A stretch of 64,000 nucleotides of DNA from Nonomuraea zeae (GTDB lineage Bacteria; Actinomycetota; Actinomycetes; Streptosporangiales; Streptosporangiaceae). The notes below the pieces were generated by a model. It was given only the letters and a program-made list of their open reading frames with translations, did no database searches and was not told the DNA's origin. A program made the position numbers and the translations under genes. The stretch spans positions 59,754-123,753 of the forward strand of contig NZ_VCKX01000003.1 of assembly GCF_005889725.1 (NCBI RefSeq), read 5' to 3'. Numbering within the stretch: the stretch's first letter is position 1; every line of letters begins with the position of its first letter. Below are positions 59,999 to 64,000 of this stretch, piece by piece.

Positions 59999-60559
59999 GT
60001 GAGTGACATCGACTGTCTCGACCCGGTGCGCAAGGCGCTGCTCGACGACCTCGACGAGGGCTTCGCCGAGCTGTACGGCGCCTACCGCGGCCTGGTCTTC
60101 TCGACCGCGCTGCGGCTGAGCGGGCGCTGGGCCGACGCCGAGGACCTCACCGCCGAGGCGTTCCTGCGGGCCTACCGCGCGCTGGCCGGTTACGACCGCG
60201 ACCGGGTCGCCGCGCTCCAGCCGCGGGCCTGGCTGATGACGATCCTGATGAACGTCTGGCGCAACTGCGCCCGGACCAGGTCCCGAAAACCGCCACCCGA
60301 CCTGCGCGAGGAGCCGGTGGACACCGTCGACCCCGGCGAGGGCGTGGAGGCGGCGGCGGTGCGCCACGAGACCGGCGACGAGCTGGCCGAGCTGCTCGGG
60401 CGGCTGCCCGACGAGCAGCGGGCCGCGGTGGTGCTCAGGCATGTCGTGGACCTGCCGGTCAGCGAGATCGCCGAAGTGCTCAAGATCCCTCAGGGTACGG
60501 TCAAATCGCACGTCTCACGAGGGCTGAAGCGGCTACGAGCACTGGGAGGTGCCCGATGA
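59999..60559 (+). CDS. ECF-type RNA polymerase sigma factor, operon with Ogt-Ada fusion
   Basis: The 186-residue product starts at the GTG at 59999. Region 2 is AELYGAYRGLVFSTALRLSGRWADAEDLTAEAFLRAYRALAGYDRD and AWLMTILMNVWRNCARTRSR. Region 4 is RLPDEQRAAVVLRHVVDLPVSEIAEVLKIPQGTVKSHVSRGLKRLRAL. There is no anti-sigma gene next to it. The stop overlaps the ATG of the alkyltransferase gene, so the two proteins are made together. A TGTAGT (59989-59994) just upstream could be its -10 element for a nearly leaderless message. The operon suggests that this sigma factor serves an alkylation or DNA-damage response. Confidence 0.88.
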   Translation: MSDIDCLDPVRKALLDDLDEGFAELYGAYRGLVFSTALRLSGRWADAEDLTAEAFLRAYRALAGYDRDRVAALQPRAWLMTILMNVWRNCARTRSRKPPPDLREEPVDTVDPGEGVEAAAVRHETGDELAELLGRLPDEQRAAVVLRHVVDLPVSEIAEVLKIPQGTVKSHVSRGLKRLRALGGAR

Positions 60560-61299
60560 CCCAGGATCCGCTGATCACCGGACTCGCGGCGCTGACCGCC
60601 GACCCGCCGGACGCGCTGCTCGACCGGATCGCCGCCCGCTGGGTGAGCGTGCCGGCGCCGATCGGGGAGCTGCGGGTCGCGTTCACCGACCAGGGCGTCG
60701 CGTACGTGCACGCGGGCGAGGGGTTCGCCCAGGCGTTCAGGAAGCGCTTCGGCCGCCCCCTGCTGGCCGCCGACCGGCCGCCGGCCGGGCTGCTGCCCGC
60801 GCTGCGCACGGGCCGGGCGTCCGGGCTGCGGCTGGATCTGCGCGGGCTCAGCGACTTCCATCGGGACGTGCTGAACGCGGCCCGTACGATCCCGCGCGGC
60901 GAGGTCCGGCCCTACTCGTGGATCGCGGCGCAGATCGGCCGGCCCACGGCCGTGCGCGCGGTGGGCACGGCGCTCGGGCGCAACCCGGTGCCGCTGCTGA
61001 TCCCCTGCCACCGGGTCACCAGGTCGGACGGCGTCGCGGGCGACTACGTGTTCGGCCCGGCGGCCAAGGAACGGCTGCTGCTGGCCGAGGGCGTGGACCT
61101 GGACCGGGTGCGCGAGCTGGCGGGTGAGCGGGTGTTCTACCTGGCCAGCGACACCACGGGCGTCGTCTGCTTCCCGACCTGCCACAACGCCCGGCGGATC
61201 ACGCCGAGGCACCGGCACGGGTTCCGCAGCATCGCCCAGGCCAGGGCCGCCGGGTACCGCCCCTGCCGCACGTGCCGCCCCGCTCAGGAGGTCAGCTGA
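60556..61299 (+). CDS. Ogt methyltransferase with C-terminal Ada-type zinc domain
   Basis: The 247-residue product begins with an Ogt/AGT domain. FHRDVLNAARTIPRGEVRPYSWIAAQIGRPTAVRAVGTALGRNPVPLLIPCHRVTRSDG carries the methyl-accepting C151 in PCHRV. Behind it, residues 195-245 (VFYLASDTTGVVCFPTCHNARRITPRHRHGFRSIAQARAAGYRPCRTCRP) match the N-terminal zinc domain of Ada. C205, C209, C237 and C240 correspond to Ada C38, C42, C69 and C72, where C38 takes methyl from phosphotriesters. The order is the reverse of Ada and there is no AraC HTH. It should repair O6-methylguanine, and the second module may sense methylation. Coupled to the ECF sigma gene. Confidence 0.85.
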   Translation: MTQDPLITGLAALTADPPDALLDRIAARWVSVPAPIGELRVAFTDQGVAYVHAGEGFAQAFRKRFGRPLLAADRPPAGLLPALRTGRASGLRLDLRGLSDFHRDVLNAARTIPRGEVRPYSWIAAQIGRPTAVRAVGTALGRNPVPLLIPCHRVTRSDGVAGDYVFGPAAKERLLLAEGVDLDRVRELAGERVFYLASDTTGVVCFPTCHNARRITPRHRHGFRSIAQARAAGYRPCRTCRPAQEVS

Positions 61300-61304
61300 C
61301 CTGC

Positions 61305-61856
61305 TCAGACCGGTTTGGTGGGGTAGCGCATGAGGAGCGTGGCCCGCACGATGTCCGGGCCCTGCGCCCGGTAGCCGTGCGGCACGTCCGAGATCCACGA
61401 GATGTGGTCACCAGGCCCGGCCGTGAGCGGCTCGTCGATGGGGCCCGCGCTGAGCGTGCCGCTGAAGACCGTGACGTGCTCGCTGACGCCCTCGTGGTGC
61501 GCGGGCGAGGTCTGGGTGAGGCCGGGCGGCACGCGTACGCGGTAGAGCTCGTAGGTGACGCGGTCGTCCTCGAACACCTCCAGCAGCTCGGCCTCCATCG
61601 CCGTGCCGCGCATGATCTGCGGCTCGGCCGGCGTGTCCAGGATGGCCCCGATGGGCACTCCGAGCTGCGCCGTGATGGCCCAGAGCGTCTCCAGAGTCGG
61701 GTTGAGGGTCCCAGTCTCGACGCCCGACAGGGTGGCCTTGCCGATGCCGGCCCGTTTGGCCAGCTCCGACAGGGAGACTCCGCGCGCCTGCCTGAGCCGT
61801 CGTAGCCGATCTCCCACGATGACGGGGTCGGTGTCGAATGCGGGCAGCGGCTCCAT
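61305..61856 (-). CDS. XRE-family regulator with C-terminal cupin domain
   Basis: The 183-residue product has a Cro/C1-type HTH (VGDRLRRLRQARGVSLSELAKRAGIGKATLSGVETGTLNPTLETLWAITAQLGVPIGAIL) and a cupin domain (HHEGVSEHVTVFSGTLSAGPIDEPLTAGPGDHISWISDVPHGYRA). This is the common HTH-cupin repressor type that senses a small molecule in the cupin barrel. The long in-frame extension upstream is antisense to the neighbouring gene and is rejected; ATG 61856 is the start. It converges on the Ogt-Ada gene with five bases between the stops and is divergent from a membrane protein gene. Confidence 0.88.
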   Translation of the reverse strand: MEPLPAFDTDPVIVGDRLRRLRQARGVSLSELAKRAGIGKATLSGVETGTLNPTLETLWAITAQLGVPIGAILDTPAEPQIMRGTAMEAELLEVFEDDRVTYELYRVRVPPGLTQTSPAHHEGVSEHVTVFSGTLSAGPIDEPLTAGPGDHISWISDVPHGYRAQGPDIVRATLLMRYPTKPV

Positions 61857-62024
61857 ACCGACATGTTGCCGCACGCATCGGGCTTCGAGGCTCGTAATCG
61901 GCCCCGATAATCCTTCTGTCCCGATGCCGGACGGTCGCCGGGCGTTCATGATCGGTGGGCTGAGAGTAGCGCTTTTCAGAAGTTGCGGCTGCGGCACAAG
62001 GGGCAGACCGATACGATTCCACAG

Positions 62025-63326
62025 ATGTCCGGTTCGACAGGTGTGATGGCACCGCCTCAACCTGGGCCTACGCCGGCTCAGTGGATGCCGTCGCCGTACT
62101 CGCTGCCCCTGCACGCGCTTCGCCTCGCGGGGAAATGCGCGCTGCCGCTGATCCTCTGGTTCGCCGCCGGGGAGCTGGCGCGCTTCGCGCTGCTGTACGG
62201 CGCCACCGAGGTCGCGTACGGCGACTTCAGGCAGGTCCGCCTGGTCGCCGTCATGACGCTGCTCACGCTCATCGTCCTGTCGGCGTTGACGGTCGCCGCC
62301 GGCATGCTCTACTCCCTGCGCAACGCGCTGTGGGAGACGCGGGCCAGGATCGCGGACGGCGTGCCGGACGAGCGCTTCTACCGGGTGCTGGACCGGGTCG
62401 CCCCGGCCTTCGCGGTGCTCTACCTGGCGTGGGGTTTCCACGTGGAGGACGCCAGAGACATCTTCCAGATGGACATCGCCCACAACTTCTACGAGATGAC
62501 GAGCGCCGCGTTCTTCGGCGAGGGGACCACCGTCGGCAGAGGGCTCATCGACCTCGACTGGCGGGTGTCACTCGGGGCGATGGTCGTCACTTTCGGGCTG
62601 AAGACGCTGTTCGCCAAGTTCGTGGAGAAGAACCAGGGCAGGTTCTACGGCTTCCTCGCCGCCATGTCGGAGTTCGCGTTCGTGTTCTACGGGCTGAACG
62701 CCACCGTCGCCATCGCCGACGCGCGTTCCGAGTGGATGTCGCACCGGAACGTGGTCGCCAACACGAAGGACGTCTGGACCGAGGCGCAGAAGAACGTGCC
62801 GCTGTGGGAGGCGGTCACGGGCTGGTTCGGCGAGTACTGGCCGCTCTTCCTCGACGCCGTCGCGGTCCCGCTGGCCTGGCTCACCGTGGCGATGCTCATC
62901 TTCGGCTCCTACTCCGACGAGGCCCGCACCCTGGTCAAGGGCACCCGCCTGGAGAAGGGCGTGGACCGGCTCGAAGGGAGCCACGACCTCACCCAGAAAT
63001 CGTTCGACCACCTGACCGGCGGGTTCAGGGACCGCTGGCTGCCGCTGGCGAACTCCCTGCGGCTCGTCTTCGGCAGCGGCTTCCCGCTGTTCGGCATGAT
63101 GTGCCTGTGCTACGTGTCGATCAAGGTGGCCGGCGACTACGCCCAGCGGGGCGTGATGACGCTCGTCGGCTCGCGCGAGGAGTGGGCGTGGGCCTACCAG
63201 GCGCCGCCCGTGGAGTTCCTGCGCCAGATGATCGTGACCGTGCTCACCATGGCGTTGCTGGCGGCCGCGTACGACATCGCGGCCACCAGGGCCCGGCTCA
63301 GGGGCGAGGCGTTCACCGGCGCCTGA
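62025..63326 (+). CDS. multi-pass membrane protein, function unknown
   Basis: The 433-residue product has a proline-rich N-terminus (APPQPGPTPAQWMP) and about seven hydrophobic segments (LILWFAAGELARFALLYG; LVAVMTLLTLIVLSALTVAAGMLY; FAFVFYGLNATVAIAD and others). Large hydrophilic loops carry charged and aromatic residues (HVEDARDIFQMDIAHNFYEM). I do not recognise a family. ATG 62025 has TACGAT (62012-62017) eight bases before it, possibly a leaderless start. It overlaps by 14 bases the convergent truncated gene at the contig end, which also has a Pro-rich cytoplasmic tail. The two may form a membrane complex, an inference from adjacency only. Confidence 0.75.
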   Translation: MSGSTGVMAPPQPGPTPAQWMPSPYSLPLHALRLAGKCALPLILWFAAGELARFALLYGATEVAYGDFRQVRLVAVMTLLTLIVLSALTVAAGMLYSLRNALWETRARIADGVPDERFYRVLDRVAPAFAVLYLAWGFHVEDARDIFQMDIAHNFYEMTSAAFFGEGTTVGRGLIDLDWRVSLGAMVVTFGLKTLFAKFVEKNQGRFYGFLAAMSEFAFVFYGLNATVAIADARSEWMSHRNVVANTKDVWTEAQKNVPLWEAVTGWFGEYWPLFLDAVAVPLAWLTVAMLIFGSYSDEARTLVKGTRLEKGVDRLEGSHDLTQKSFDHLTGGFRDRWLPLANSLRLVFGSGFPLFGMMCLCYVSIKVAGDYAQRGVMTLVGSREEWAWAYQAPPVEFLRQMIVTVLTMALLAAAYDIAATRARLRGEAFTGA

Positions 63327-63953
63327 ACCGCAGGGCGGTGTCTCTCGCCTGCTCGTCCGCTCCCTGCTGCCGTTTGAACAGGTCCTTGGTCGGGGTGTCC
63401 GATCGGTAGTCGCTCGGCTTGAAGCTGAGCTCCACCTCGTTCACCACGGAGACGGGCACGACCGCCGCTCCGATGATCTTGTATTCCTGGCCGACGTCCA
63501 GCTTGTCCCCGAGGAATTCGTCGCCGGCCCGCTGGATCTCCACGGTCCAGATGCGGCCCGCGCGGTCATTGAGCCTGACCTGGCTGGGCAGGGCGGTCAT
63601 GGTGGCGCTGCCCGCATCGACGATCTTCTCCGTGATGTCCACCTGCAGCCACGCGACCTCGGGGCCGTGCTTGCTGCTCGCCGGGGGCTTCATGGGCGAG
63701 ATCGCGGCCTTCCACTCGACGCCGTAGACCTTGCCGGCCTGACCGGCGGGGACGACGATCTCGGTGGTCAGGATGTCCCGCGTGATCTCCCTGTCGTAGA
63801 TGAGGTAGCCGTCGTAGGTGGTCGCGGCCGTGAGGATCAGCGACACCACGACGGCCCCGGCGGCGATCAGCAGCCTGCTGCGGCGTGGCGGACGCGGGGC
63901 CCCGGCCGGCGAGGGCTGCGGCGGGTCCTGGGGCGCGGGCAGCGGTGCAGCCG
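63313..63953 (-). CDS. single-pass membrane protein, 5' end cut by contig edge
   Basis: The visible C-terminal 212 residues read a proline-rich cytoplasmic stretch (APLPAPQDPPQPSPAG...), a basic RRSR, and one membrane helix (LLIAAGAVVVSLILTAATT). A beta-rich extracytoplasmic domain follows (GYLIYDREITRDILTTEIVVPAGQAGKVYGVEWKAAISPM ... VRLNDRAGRIWTVEIQRAG). There is no cysteine. The frame continues past 63953 only because adapter bases follow, so the true start lies on missing sequence. A GTG at 63849 would give a false start inside the helix. I do not recognise a family. Confidence 0.7.
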
Positions 63954-64000
63954 CTGTCTCCTATACACATCTCCGAGCCCACGAGACCCTAAGACATCTC
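63954..64000. other. Illumina Nextera adapter, not genomic
   Basis: CTGTCTCCTATACACATCT (63954-63972) matches the Tn5 mosaic end with one substitution (C for T at 63961). CCGAGCCCACGAGAC (63973-63987) is the read-2 adapter arm, 63988-63995 is an eight-base index, and ATCTC starts the P7 part. The genomic sequence therefore ends at 63953. Confidence 0.97.

Noticed and set aside
63566..63982. Minus-strand frame whose translation starts MGSEMCIGDS
   Set aside because: The first residues are encoded by the sequencing adapter and the frame is not that of the real membrane protein at 63313-63953.

Overview
The window is high-GC DNA from a filamentous-type actinobacterium. The basis is the very strong G/C third-position bias, frequent GTG and TTG starts, GTGA/ATGA overlaps between operon genes, many ECF sigma factors and secreted peptidases, a GlnR regulator and a cysteine-codon leader peptide. 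Gene content fits Streptosporangiales (Nonomuraea-like) better than Streptomyces or Mycobacterium, but that is an inference. The last 47 bases are Illumina Nextera adapter, so the right edge is a contig end and not chromosome.

Layout. 1-5 kb is a mobile-element graveyard: a phage-type GIY-YIG protein tail, a small lipoprotein, a SMI1/KNR4-like protein and a VapBC toxin-antitoxin pair. Two decayed copies of the 3' half of tRNA-Gly flank the last two, and a frameshifted C-terminal scrap of a tyrosine integrase follows. 5-14 kb holds single-gene accessory functions: nucleotidyltransferase, GNAT proteins, aminoglycoside-type phosphotransferase, BtrH-like protein, NmrA-like oxidoreductase and VOC protein. 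A secreted LamG/FG-GAP gene there is a pseudogene with three lesions. 14.9-19.6 kb holds a NarL-type two-component pair and a large LuxR-type ATPase regulator. 19.8-32.5 kb is rich in secreted proteolysis: a subtilase fused to a beta-propeller-like region and three M28 peptidases. The peptide transporter-like CstA and a stand-alone LigD polymerase domain lie between them.

32.6-50.7 kb is a run of regulators and small enzymes, several divergent from their targets with readable operators: Rrf2/MFS, MarR/VOC and TetR/aldo-keto reductase. It also holds an OmpR-type two-component pair, a pseudokinase-like membrane protein operon and an ECF sigma/anti-sigma pair.

50.8-61.9 kb is the most informative part. 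A 1146-residue regulator joins a Crp/Fnr-type sensor and HTH to an NB-ARC ATPase and a TPR superhelix. Next to it is glnR, and then a sulfur and cell-envelope block (MoaD-like carrier, LmeA-like lipid-binding protein, second ECF sigma/anti-sigma pair, thioredoxin, cysteine-codon leader peptide, DUF4395, thiosulfate sulfurtransferase, DUF1416). This order resembles the glnR-lmeA-thiX-cysA2-sseC2 neighbourhood of mycobacteria, with the sigma module inserted. After a strong terminator comes a two-gene operon of an ECF sigma factor and an Ogt methyltransferase with an Ada-type zinc domain at its C-terminus. The window ends with a membrane protein and a truncated membrane-anchored protein running into the adapter.
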